Shown: positions 34,007-45,386 of the stretch, piece after piece
Layout: every line of letters starts with the position of its first letter
How positions within the stretch are numbered: the first letter of the stretch is position 1
Origin: Camellia lanceoleosa
Lineage: Eukaryota > Streptophyta > Magnoliopsida > Ericales > Theaceae
Length of the DNA: 64,000 nucleotides
Assembly: GCA_025200525.1 (NCBI GenBank)
Contig: CM045770.1
Location: forward strand, 128,193,429-128,257,428
Direction: 5' to 3'
Translations under genes and position numbers: made by a program
The notes under the pieces: model-generated
The model's input: the letters and a program-made list of their open reading frames with translations, nothing else
Databases searched by the model: none
What the model was told of the DNA's origin: nothing

Positions 34007-34604
34007 TGTCACGACCCGAACCCGAACCCGCCCCCATGGGTTAAGGACGTAACCGACCAGTAATCATGAGATTACCTACGGCCTCAAACCAAAACCAAAC
34101 GTATTTTAACAGAGTTAATGGGGGCCAAACGGAAGCAATTTAAAACTTTGTCCATAGAGCTATGCTTACATGCACGTCATGACATTCCAGACACAAATAT
34201 GTTAACAACTCACATCAGAAAATACAATAACAACAGGTTCTGTACAGATAGGATCATTAGTCTAAGTCACCCCGTCAAAACTGTACACAACAGATATAGA
34301 GTCCTCGCCAACATGACAAAATATAAATATCAAACAAAAGGGTGAAGACGAGTCTCGTGCGTGAGACGTAGGGGCTGACTCTCAAAAACTTGGTTGTTTT
34401 ACAATGGCTTCACTGGGGCTGGGTCTGGACCTCTCTTAGCTCACCTACAAACACATGAATGAGCGTGAGCGAAAGCCCAGTGAATAATATCAAATAAGAA
34501 GATACAACAATATGTAGAACAACATATTCCGAACGGCCTTAGGCCCAATTCATATTTCTATTTAACATATATATACAATTTAAGTCAAGTGACTGTGGTT
34601 CCAA

Positions 34605-35190
34605 ACATACTGGTCTTTGGCCCATTTATCTTTCCATAACAAACTGGCCCTTGGCCCATTCAGACTTTCGTTCATGTCAAAACGGCCTCTGGCCCATTCA
34701 TTCTATTATTCAGATCGAACTGTTATTCGTGTCAAACTATTACTTATATCAAACTATCATTCGTGTCAAACTATTATTTATGTCAAACTATCATTCGTGT
34801 CAAACTGGCCTTTAGCCCACTCAAGTGACAAACTGGCCTTTGGCCCATCTAAATGACAAACTGGCCTTTGGCCCATTCAGACTTTCATTCATGACAGAAC
34901 GGCCTCTGGCCCATTCATTCATGTCAAACCGGCCTTTGGCTCATTCATTTGTGTCAAAACGGCCTTCGGCCCACTCATTCATGTCGAAACGACCTTCGGT
35001 CCATTTATTCATGTCAAAACGACCTTCGGTCCATTCATTTATGTCAAAACGACCCTTGGTCCATTCATTTATGTCAAAACAACCTTCTGTCCATTCATTT
35101 ATGCCAAAATGACCTTCGGTCCATTCATTTATGCCAAAACGACCTTCGGTCCATTCATTTATATCTAACTGGCTCATAGGCCTTTCATAT
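34605..35190 (+). repeat. 30 bp minisatellite within the solo LTR
   Basis: Tandem units such as ATGTCAAAACGACCTTCGGT plus CCATTCATTT. At least eight clear copies lie between about 34920 and 35165, with more diverged GGCCTTTGGCCCAT copies back to 34610. Because 30 is a multiple of three, several frames stay open on both strands; these are not genes. Confidence 0.9.
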
Positions 35191-35510
35191 CAAACTGTGT
35201 CCACCATTCAAATTAATGAACCTTACAACACCTACATAGAAGTAGCCATTGGACAATAACATATGTCAAATATTACTCACAGTGATCGGTTGGTTGAATT
35301 GCCCTGGAGCTTGACCCTACATATCACATAACACATATGGGTCACAAATAATTCAATCCGTTCTTTAATTCACATATTCCTCTTTAGGTTTCATTCTTAT
35401 TTCCTTAACTCAATTACAATGCTCAATGTATGCCTAAGAGTGCTTAGAAGTGAAAAGGAACGGAAAAACAGAACACAGAATGCATTTTCAAAATTTCAGA
35501 AAACAGGGTC

Positions 35511-35740
35511 CCCGCTCGAATGTGAAATACCCCGCTCGAGTGGACCCTTAAGGCCTGCAAAAATACTAGTTGCATGAAAAATACGCCCGAGCGTTAAATA
35601 TAGAGCTCGAGCGGAAGGCCTGTCTATAAGGCTCCCCCGTTCAAGCGTGAAATACCCCGCTCGAGCGGACACCAAGTCTGCAAAAAGTACTGGGAGCACG
35701 TATTTCCCGCTCGAGTGGCACTTCCCCCGCTCGAGCAGAC
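35511..35740. repeat. CGCTCGAGCG palindrome cluster in the solo LTR
   Basis: Seven or so copies of CCGCTCGAGCGG-like words, some mutated (GCTCGAGT, GCTCGAAT), spaced about 20-50 bp. The same kind of cluster occurs at 50349-50570 and 58032-58150. Confidence 0.85.
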
Positions 35741-36750
35741 ATCAAAATTCTGGGTTTCCTAGATTGTGTTCTTGAGCTTCATCTTGATGTTCAAAGGTTC
35801 CAAATGCATGATTTTGGCTCAATTTTCACATATACACACTCTAACATGGTATAAACACCAAATTATAACATAATGAAGCTTAATTTCACAATTAAACCAC
35901 ATGCATGGCTCAATTTAACTCAAACCCATCACCAACACACTAGATTCAAACATGCAAGACTCAAACTCCCATGATTTACACTTGCATGTGAAATATACAT
36001 AACATCTTCAACTCAATTGGTGAGGAGGTGATCAAATACATGGTCAATAATCAAAACTCAACATGGATTACATCCTTTAAGCTCAAACATGGAGATTCAT
36101 GGCAATTTCTTACATGCATGTGTTCTAAGACTTCAAATTCAACATAATCAATCTAACTCATGCTCTAGACCATTAATCAAATTTGAATTCACAAGATGGT
36201 AACTTAAAATTCATGAATTCATTTACCTAGAAGCTCAATCTTCACAATTATGGCCAAGTCTTGCACGTAGCCTTCCCAATTCATAATTTACAAGCCAAAA
36301 TACACCAAGATGCCTCATTTCCCTCTCAAGGTCGGCTCTCTCTCTATTCCAAGACACAAAATCTGGTTTTGAGCTCAAATGTACAAATTGAGTGTATATG
36401 GCCTCTCACATAAAGTCCCACTAACCATTATTTAATATTATTAAATAATTGGGCACTAAATTCATCAATTTAATCGATTTAATCTGACCCGAATCAATTT
36501 TCAATTAAATTCCACAGTAGGCTCTAAAAATTATGTCAATCACAATGGCGTAATCAATTTCGGGTTCTGTGGCCGATAAGGCCTCCAATTTAATTTCCGA
36601 AGCGGAAAAATCAAACAGATATTCCTACGGTGAACAGATAGAAATTCAAAACCACATATTTTCACATAATGGTGCACAAAATCATATCAAAACACATAAT
36701 CACATTCATATTAAGGACCAATTAACATATTATGGAACAGGGGTATCACA

Positions 36751-37835
36751 ATCGAAATGCCACTCAGCACACTCTTAATCAAAGTCAGCTTACCCCCTTT
36801 GAAAAGATATTGCCATTTCCAACCTGCCAGCCGACGTTGAATCCACTCCAACACTCCATCCCATACCCCTTTGGCCTTAAACGTTGCCCCTAGAGGCAAA
36901 CCCAAATAAGTAGCTGGCAAAGCTGATTCCTTACAACCCAACACCGCCGCTAAAACTGATAATCTGTCCACAGTCTCCATCGGGATCATCTCTGACTTCC
37001 TCAAATTCACCCGAAGGCCTGAAACTGCCTCAAAACACAACAGGACACATCTTAAATAACCCACCTGCTCTGTCACCGCCCCACAAAAGATCAAAGCATC
37101 ATCAGCATACAGTAAGTGTGAAACACAAATAGGCATCCCCGTAATAGGACCCACCATAAAACCCTCCAACAAACCTTCATATACCGCCTTATCCAACAAT
37201 TTACTCAACGCCTCCATTATTAAAATGAACGGTAGTGGAGACAGAGGATGCCCTTGACGAAGACCCCTATAGGTTGGGAAAAAACCTGTCGGAGTACCAT
37301 TTACCAGAACAAACATCCGCACAGTAGAAATACAAAACTGAATCCACTGACACCAAGTCTCTCCAAAGCCTATACGCTCCAAAACATATAACAGGAACTC
37401 CCACCGGACATTATCATAAGCCTTCTCAATGTCCAGTTTACAAATCAAACCTGGCAGCCCCGGTCGAATCCAAGAGTCCACACACTCATTAGTGACTAAC
37501 ACTGCATCTAGAATCTGGCGACCCCCCACAAAAGCATTCTAGGACTCAGACACCACTGCTCGCAGAACCTGTCAAAGCCTATTGGCCAAAACTTTAGCAA
37601 GAAGCTTGTACACACTACCAAGCAGACTAATAGGCCGAAAATCACGAATATCCTCCGCCCCGCCTTTCTTTGGAATAAGAGCCAAGAACGTCGCATTCAA
37701 GCTCCTCTCAAAGTGCCCTGACACAAAGAAAACCTCCAAAATTGCCATCACATTTGTTCTAACCACACGACAACAATGCTGAAAGAAGGCCATAGTAAAG
37801 TCATCTGGGCTAGGCACTTTATCTCCACACATCAT
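36751..37835 (-). pseudogene. LINE reverse transcriptase, palm and fingers
   Basis: The N-terminal pieces (37835-37508) contain [27 protein letters not shown] and [19 protein letters not shown]. The main frame (37529-36751) has LICKLDIEKAYDNVRWEFL, GLRQGHPLSPLPFILIMEAL and the intact catalytic HLLYADDALIF, then GWKWQYLFKGGKLTLIKSVL. One frame break lies near 37560. It is the RT domain of plant LINE ORF2. Confidence 0.9.
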
Positions 37836-38515
37836 TCACAAAGCCCCCAACACCACTTCTTTTGTAACAAGACAATCCAAAGCCTCCCTATCTACCACCA
37901 AGATCCTATCAAACTGAACACCAGCAGCCATCCTTGGCCGCCAGTCCCCTGCTTGTGGCCGAAACAGGTACTGATAAAAAGCCATAATCACCTCTTTGAT
38001 TTCCTTATCTGTGCCCAAATCTCAACCATCCACCCACAATTTGTTGATCTGATTCACCTAATGATGTGCATTAGCCATCCGATGGAAGAACTTTGTATTC
38101 TGATCCCTATCCTTTTAACCACAAACACCAAGACTTCTGCCTGAAACTCACTTCCTCCATACGAGAAATACAAACAAAATCCTGTCTAGCGGCCTCCCTT
38201 CGAGCGGTATCATCAAGCAACAAGCCCTCATTAGCCTCTAGCTCATCCAAGGACTGGAGCAAGGACACCACCTCCGCCTTTTGGCCCTTAAACCGACCAA
38301 ACACCTCCTTATTCCAACCTTTCAGATCCCTTTTAAGCAATTTCAATTTCTGAGCCAACACACTACTAGGTGGACCTGTAACCATATAGCTAGTCCAACC
38401 TTGGACCCTCTCCAAGAAACCATCCGAGTGCAACCACATATTCTCAAAGCACAAAGGAGTTGGACCCCTTCGAACCCCCTACTGTCAAGTAAAATGGGCC
38501 AATGATCTATTGATA
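37836..38515 (-). pseudogene. LINE endonuclease end and linker
   Basis: DHWPILLDSRG marks the very end of an AP-endonuclease-type domain. It is followed by the linker toward RT (LKLLKRDLKGWNKEVFGRFK, LDELEANEGLL, FCISRMEEVSFRQKS-like). The element is truncated at about 38515. Confidence 0.75.
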
Positions 38516-39339
38516 TTGTTAGATCATTTTGAGAAGTATCGGTTAATGTGATAATTTGAGAGATGTTGAACATTATGTTACATCAAGAGAATGTTGTGAA
38601 TTTTGAAAAATTGCTTAATGAGAATGTATTCTATTGCATTTCATTTCATTCATTGCATAGCTTTTGAGTTATGTTTTATTAAAGTTACAATTTGGAAAAT
38701 CAAATTATAGTTGTGAGAAACCTTCGAACTTGAAATGTTTTGGGGTAAATATGTTTGGTAAGTCCGGATAAGGGGTGAAGTTTAGTATTTGTTAAGTTGG
38801 CTTGAGGTCCTTGGTGAAAGTCTAGAAACCCACCCGGTAGGTTCTAAACTTCATTTTGGTTAGGAGCCGGTAAAGAGGCAATTAATAGTGCTTGATATAC
38901 TTGTAGACACCAGCCTAGGGATTACCTGAGTCGTATTTACCGCCCCGTATTTGTATTTCGAACTCATTGAGATAACGTGTTTTCAAAAAGAGCATTGCAT
39001 GTGATTTCAAAGGAATAAAACACATGGTTTTGGAGCATGACATGGCATTGCATCCATATTTCAAGACTGCTTAAAACATATATACTTTGTTAAGATCTTC
39101 CTACTAGGCTTTGCGCTCATCCCTAGTGGATTTATGCAGGAAAGGATATGGTGATTCCGCCTCAGCGAAGGCAAGTGGATGTTTTTGAGAGCGCAAGGCT
39201 CTTTTGCTTATTTGTTGTATTTTGACAAGCCAAGGGGTTATATGTTTGGGTTACTTGTAACCGGGCATAAGCCTTGGAACTTGTGGCTCGAAGGACTTTA
39301 TTTTTTGTTTATTTCTTTTGTTATATTGTCTGTCTCACA

Positions 39340-41808
39340 TGCTATAGAGGTTTTTGAATGTAAGAGAGATAAAGCCCCAGGGCTGGATGTTTTTCTATGG
39401 CAGCCTCGCAAGATTGTTGGGATATAGCGAAAGATGATCTTATGGGGGTGTTCGGGGAATTCTTTGAAAGTGGGGAGGTTAACCTCTGCACTAATGCATC
39501 ATTCATATGTTTGATCACTAACAAAGAGAGATCAGTGAAGAATGGGAAATATAGACCTATTAGTTTGGTCACATCTCTCTACAAAATTCTGGGGAAGGTG
39601 CTCTCAAAAAGACTTCGAGATGTTTTAGGAGGGACGGTTTCTTCATCACAAGGAGCTTTTGTGCAAGGGAGGCAAATTTTGGATGTGGTTTTAACAGCCA
39701 ATGAAGTAGTGGAGGAATATAGGAGTTTGCACAAGGAAGGAATTTTATTTAAGGTGGATTTTGAAAAAGCATATAACCATGTAGATTGGGGCTTTTGGAT
39801 TTTGTCATGGAGAAGAAGGGCTTCGGAGAAAGGTGGAGGAAATGGATTTGGGGGTGCATGTCCTCATGTAACATGTCTGTTATTGTAAATGGTAGAGCTG
39901 GGAAATCTTTTCAAGCAACTAGGGGGTTGAAGCAGGGCGACCCACTATCTCCCTTCCTTTTCATTTTGGTAGTGGATGTGTTGGCTAGATTGATAGACAA
40001 GGCAAAAGAAAAAGGTGAGATTGAGGGTTTTGTGGTAGGTAAGGATAAGATATGTGTCACTCATTTACAATTCGCGAACGATACCATGTTTTTTTGGTCA
40101 AAATAGAAGAGGAAAGTCAGCAATCTTCTTGCACTCTTTAGGGTTTTTGAATCATCGTTGGACTCAAAGTCAATCTCACTAAGAGTAGTGTTGTGGGACT
40201 AAACTTGGAGTCTAGTTATGTGCAAGATTTGGCGATCATCTTGGAGTGTCCCATTGAAAGTTTTCCTTTAAAATACTTGGGGCTACCATTGGGGGGAAAT
40301 CCTAGGTCAAAGGCTTTCTGGAATCATGTCCTTAAAATGATTGGGAAAAGGTTGGAAGGGTGGAAGAGAGCGTTGTTATCTAGAGGGAGGAGATATACTT
40401 TGGTGCAGTCGGTATTGAGTTGTATCCCTGTGTATATTTTGTCTTTGTTTAAGATCCTGGTTAGAATTGCCAGAAAAATTAAGAAGTTAATGAGGGACTT
40501 CTTGTGAGAAGAGTGTGATGAGGGGTTCAGGTTTCATTGTCAGATGGGAGGTTGTCACTCTACCTAGAAATAAGGGAGGTCTTGCTATTGGAAATGTTGT
40601 TGCAAGGAACATTGCTCTTTTACGCAAATGGTTATGGAGATTCTCTCTCAAAGGCGATTCACAATGGCATTCCATTATTAAAAGCAAGTATGGGGTTCAG
40701 GCCAACGGTAGAGGCTCTATTGTGGTTAATAGAGGCAATTGTCGATCACCATGAAAATCTATTTCTCGCTTATTACCTATCGTGTCTCCATTCATGTCTT
40801 TAAAAGTGGGATATGTGGAAAGTATTTGATTTTAGGAGGATGAGTGGGTGGGGGAGTCCTCTTTTGATAGAGTCTTTTTGCTTCTTTATTGATTGGTTCG
40901 AGTTCAGAATGTTTCAATTGCGTCGGTGGCATACTCTATTTTGGCACCAATTTGTTGGAACTTCAATTTTGTTAGAAATCTTAGTAATAGAGAGTCACTC
41001 AAGTTGGTTTCTTTGTTGTCTTTGCTTGAAAAGGTTTCTTTGGTGCCTCAAAGGGGGGATTGGAGGGTTTGGACCATCATCTCGTCGAGAGTCTTCTCAT
41101 GTAGATTTCTGTTTGACCAAATTATTGATGTGTCTTCCATTCGTTTATTTCCTTACCACAAAAAAATTTGGAAAGCGGTTGTTCCTTATAAAGTGAAGTT
41201 CTTCATATGGTCTTTAGCTCATGGGAGTGTCATGACCATTGATATGCTCCAAAGGAGAAGGCCTAATCATGCTCTTGGCCCAAAATGGATGCGGAATCGA
41301 TGGATCACTGGTTTCTACACTGCCCGGTGACCTTTGCAATTTGGCAGCAACTCTTTGATCTGTGTGATGTATAGTGGGTTGCCCCGCGGGAGTGCATGCA
41401 CATGATGCTAGTTTATTTTGGAGGGTTTGGAAGGAATAGGAAGGCCAAAACATTGTGGTCTTGCGTTGTTTGTGCCATTTTTTGGATCATTTGGTTGGAA
41501 AGAAATGATAGGATCTTTAATGAGAATGAAGGATTGGAGGAAGCTTTGTGGGATAGAGTGAGACATATGGCATCAATTTGGGCTTGTGTGTCTCCCCCTT
41601 TCAAGGACATACTCTTGTCTTTAATCTCTAGGGATTGGGCTACTGTTTGTCATGCTTAGTGCTGGTTGTGATATGTCTTGGTTTCGTTTTGTTTTTTTTT
41701 GGTCTAACGCTTTGTATTTTCTAACTTTGTAGAAGGACTTCTTGTCCCCCCTTTGTTATCATCTTTGTTTCAATAAAATTGTTTTTGTTGCTGTTCAAAA
41801 AAAAACAA
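39340..41808 (+). mobile_element. 5'-truncated plant LINE (plus strand), decayed
   Basis: It starts inside the RT (VFECKRDKAPGLD). Next are ICLITNKERSVKNGKYRPIS, LFKVDFEKAYNHVDW, GLKQGDPLSPFLFILVVDVL and the catalytic box as LQFANDTMFF, in which the first catalytic Asp is changed to Asn. LKYLGLPLGGNPRSKAFW and a zf-RVT part (IWKAVVPYKVKFFIWSLAHG) follow. Stops and shifts occur throughout. AATAAA at 41772 and an A-tail at 41797-41805 close it. Sequence resumes as the host LTR afterwards. Confidence 0.85.
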
Positions 41809-42102
41809 AGATTGAATATTGCATGTGGACCTCTTTTGTAAATAGCTCATATATCAAGGAAATACAATTATAGAGATTTGATTAGTACAATGATGACCAG
41901 AGTTTCATGTTTATTTAACTGAAAAGGATTCAATCAGGATTATTATTTATTATATGTTAATTATTTGGGGATGTTACACACACTACGCATGTGGGGTCAC
42001 CTTGCAGTTAAAATAACCCAAACTGTTCTTAAAGAGAACACTTGAAATTTGCCACCCATAAACAGAAACAAAGGAAAATATTGCACCAATTGCATGATCA
42101 GT

Positions 42103-42237
42103 TGTGAATTATCTAGTTTATATTATTCATTAAGGATAGTTTAGTACTTTAGGTTATTAGGGTTTCATTCTATTGCTTATATATTTTTGTACTTCTTTTG
42201 ATTAATGAATAGACACAAGTTTTGTCATCTGTTAACA
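42103..42237 (+). repeat. 5' LTR of the copia element
   Basis: 135 bp, TGTGAATTATC to GTTAACA; it contains a TATATATTTTTGTAC stretch that may act as a TATA region. Confidence 0.93.
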
Positions 42238-42249
42238 TGGTATCAGAGC
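42238..42249 (+). other. Primer-binding site of the copia element
   Basis: TGGTATCAGAGC abuts the LTR; complementary to initiator tRNA-Met. Confidence 0.92.
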
Positions 42250-42664
42250 TAAGTTTCAAACATTAGCATACCTATCTCAGTCGTTCTTCGCAAGGTTGTT
42301 GTCGCAGCTCTTTCTTCCTCTTCGCAAGGCTTCGTTGCAAGGCTTCGATGATCTGTCGCATTCGTAGGTCATCACCGAAGCAGTTGGTTCTGGTTCAATC
42401 GAAACCCTAGGAAGCCGTCATCGCTGGTCTGTGGTCCTTCGTCACTAGTCTCTGGTCCATTCGAAGACCTAGGTTGGGTATCTCACTGATCTATCTTTGT
42501 CTTCATCGCTGGTCCATTTGCCTTCATCACTGGTCTCGATCTTTGTCTGGTTCAGTTGAGGACGAGGACGAAACATCGCTACTCTTCACAGGTCGAGCAT
42601 CTCTCTCTCTCTTCTCTACTGCCTTCTACTTTGTTTTGAATGCACTGTAGTTTGGGTAGACAAT

Positions 42665-45370
42665 ATGGCTGATGATAAATTGCAAGCTATTACTACTAAA
42701 TTAGATGGTACCAATTATTTTTATTGGTCTCATGTGATGAAAAATTTTATAATGGGTAAAGGCATGTGAAATTATGTTATTGGTATAACTATTAGACCTG
42801 TGGAATCTCAAGAAACTGTGGCCGATGTTGCTAAATGGGATAAGGAAAATGCACAAATTCTTACTTGGTTTCATAATTCAGTTCAAACTACCATTGGTAT
42901 GAATTTTTCCAAGTATTCTACTTCTAAACAAGTTTGGGACTATTTGAAGACTATGTACCTTGAGTCTAACTTTGCAAAACAGTATGAACTTGAGATGTCT
43001 ATTCGCAGTGCTAGTTAGAAAGATAAGTCCATTCAAGAGTTCTACAATGAGATGACTATTTATTGGGATCAGCTTGCTTTGATGGAACCGTTCGATTTGC
43101 AGTTACTTGACAGTTATATCAAGTATCTGGAGAAACAACATCTTGTTCAATTTCTCATGGCCCTTCGTGATCAATTTGAGCCACTTCGGGGAGCTATTCT
43201 TCATCGGTCTCCCTTGCTTTCTGTGGATGGTGCTGTCCGTGAGCTTATTGCGGAAGAAACTCAGTTTAAGGTGGCTCATGGTACTACTGCTTCCCAGTCA
43301 GTTTTTGCCACTCCTCCGCTCTTGCCCACCCCATCTTCTCATTTATTTCAAGTTACTGGTAAGCCCAAGCCTTGGGTTTCCATGGATGAGTGCAGCTTCT
43401 GTCATCAGAAAGGCCATTGGAAACATGCATGTCCTAAACTTTTGCAGCCTAAGGGTTGTTCATCTGGTTCACCATTCGCTAAGCCAACATTTTCAGGATC
43501 TCGCTCATCTGCCGCCTTTTCTACACTAGTTTCTGAGAATGATCCATCTTCCAATATGCAGTCTATGTTTGAGCAGTTCAAGTCTTTCATGATGGCCAAT
43601 CCAAATCTTTCGTCCCAAGCCTCCGCTATGACTACCACTCAGTTCGGTTTGTCTGGTTCATCCTCTTCAGGTAATATCCATACTTCGTGGATCTTTGATT
43701 CTGGTTGTTCACATCATATGACCCCAGTTGCATCTCTCCTCAGTAATTGTGTCTCTCCTTCTTCTTCTATCACTATTGCTACTGCTAATGGCTCTTCTAC
43801 GCCTGTACACTCTGTTGGTTCTATTTCTTGTTCCCATTTGTCTCTTTCTCCTATATTTTATGTGCCTAACCTCTCACTCAGTCTTATTTCTATTAGTCAA
43901 TTATCTGATTCCGGTTTTGATATTGTTTTCTCTTCTTCTCATTATGTTGTACAGGACCGGGTATCCAGGAGGCAGATTGGGATCGGGCGTAGAGTTAGAG
44001 AACTATATATCTTGGACAGCTTGCATGTTCCTCTAGAAGTGTCTTCTACTGCATTGTCTTCTTTTTGTTTAAACAATAAGTCCTCTTTGTTTTATATTTG
44101 GCATTCTAGGTTAGGTCATCTGTTGAGTGATCGGTTGAGGATGTTAGTTAGGTCTGGACATTTAGGCAATTTTCCCATTAGTGATATTTCTGAGTGTCGT
44201 GGTTGTAAACTGGCTAAAATATCTGCTCTTCCTTTTAATAAAAGTAGTTCTATTTCATCTTCTCCTTTTCAATTGGTCCATACTGATGTTTGGGGTCCTT
44301 CCCCTATAGTTACCAAGGGTGGTTCGCAATATTATGTAGCTTTTGTGGATGATTACAGTCGGTTTACTTGGGTTTATTTAATGACTTGAAAATCTAATTT
44401 TTACAAAATATATTCCAATTTTCACTCCATGATTCGCACTCAGTTTTCTACCACCATTAAAATTCTTCGTTCTGATTTGGGAGGTGAGTATTACTTATCT
44501 GAATTTGAGGAGTATTTAGCTATTCATGGAACTATTCATCAGTCTTTGTGTTCTGACACTCCTGCACAAAATGGTCGAGCTGAGCGCAAACATCGCCATC
44601 TCCTTGATACAGCTCGCTCTTTGTTGCTCTCATCTTTTGTCCCTTCTGTTTTTCGGGGAGAAGCTGTGCTCACTACTACATATCTTCTCAATTGGATGCC
44701 TACCTTTCTCTCAGGCTCATCTCCGTATGAGTGTCTTTTTGGTGTTACTCCCAATTATTCTCTTCTTCGTATTTTTGGTTTTGCATGCTTTGTGCTCCTG
44801 CCTAAACGGGCACGCTCTAAGCTTAGTTCTCGTTGTGTCCTATGTGTCTTTTTAGGGAAAGGCATTAATCAAAAAGGTTATCGGTGCTATGATCCTGTCA
44901 CCAAAAAGCTATATGTGTCTAGGCATGTCACTTTTTTAGAAAAACTACCCTACTACACTATACCTTCCACCCCTGTTCCTATTACTAAGGATGAATTGGT
45001 TCATGTTGACCCATTTCCTCCTAATGTTTCTCCTGATGAGTTTGTTTCTGACCTTGAGGTCTCTACTTTGCCTCTTACTAGCACTTCTAATACCTCTCCA
45101 GCTACCTTATCTCCAGCTCCCGCTTCTCCTGCTCCTCTTATTGTTTATCAACGCTGCAAAGCACTTCCGAGCTCACCTATCTCTAGCTCTACTATCCCTC
45201 CAAATTGTTTCTTTGGATCCGCTCCTCCTCGCATCGCTTCCCAAACGAGATCGTCATCCTCGGCTGGTATGGTTTTGGTAATACATGTTTTTCCCTTTCC
45301 TATCGGTCTTTTCTTTCTTGTCTTCATACATATTTTGAGCCCGGTCTTACAAGGAAGCTTGTCATGATCC
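42665..45370 (+). pseudogene. copia gag, protease and integrase, with stops
   Basis: The start is MADDKLQAITTKLDGTNYFY (copia gag N-terminus). Premature stops occur at about 42767 (TGA, probably Trp), 43016 (TAG) and 44387 (TGA, probably Trp). Gag continues through VWDYLKTMYL to the CCHC knuckle CSFCHQKGHWKHAC (about 43393-43434). The protease site is WIFDSGCSHHMT, followed by the GAG-pre-integrase part (WHSRLGHLLSDRL) and integrase core HTDVWGPSP, FVDDYSRFTWVYL, then SDTPAQNGRAERKHRHLLDT. A frameshift near 45280-45380 separates it from the RT. Confidence 0.93.
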
Positions 45371-45386
45371 TAATTGGATTGCCGCC

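Larger units (their letters stand above)
34007..36750 (-). mobile_element. Solo LTR (2744 bp) nested in the LINE
   Basis: The ends are TGTCACGACCC and GGGTATCACA. The 5 bp flanks are ATCGG (34002-34006) and ATCGA (36751-36755), a target duplication with one change. Without the LTR and one ATCGA copy the LINE frame reads LSGIS-MYFMS with no break, which confirms the borders. No internal retrotransposon sequence is present, so it is a solo LTR. Orientation is minus, judged from a GGGCTTTCGCTC...TTTGTAGGTG block (34441-34484 on the other strand) shared with other LTRs. It contains a 30 bp minisatellite and a CTCGAG palindrome cluster. Confidence 0.9.
32709..38515 (-). mobile_element. 5'-truncated plant LINE, itself split by a solo LTR
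   Basis: Minus-strand non-LTR element. From its 5' side it has the end of the endonuclease, reverse transcriptase, the thumb region, a zf-RVT domain and an A-tail (seen as TTTTTTT at 32710-32718). The solo LTR at 34007-36750 interrupts it; removing the LTR restores the frame. Flanks ATATCGTCATATATCA and ATATTGTTAGATCA may be a diverged target duplication. ORF1 and most of the endonuclease are missing. Confidence 0.88.
31596..41978 (+). mobile_element. Long gypsy-type LTR in three pieces, interrupted by two LINEs
   Basis: Pieces at about 31596-32708, 38516-39339 and 41809-41978 read as one LTR. The proposed start is TGTTGGGATGTCTCGAG. There is a GCATGC-rich cluster at 31889-31987 and a CT-rich leader at about 32045-32080. 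The CTAGGCTTTGCGCTCATCCC...TTATGCAGG block (39101-39142) matches the end module of other LTRs here. The proposed terminus ATTTGGGGATGTTACA (to 41978) resembles the ATTTGGGGTGTGACA end of the Tekay-like LTR. Flanks CCACA and CACAC are not a convincing duplication, so exact ends are uncertain. Confidence 0.5.

Noticed and set aside
34810..35190. Regular 30 bp repeats resembling a CRISPR array
   Set aside because: Units are directly adjacent, with no unique spacers, and lie in a plant LTR; it is a minisatellite.
36711..36750. Extension of the LINE RT frame into the solo LTR (ending ...LFHNMLIGP)
   Set aside because: These last codons are LTR sequence; the true continuation is at 34006 and below.
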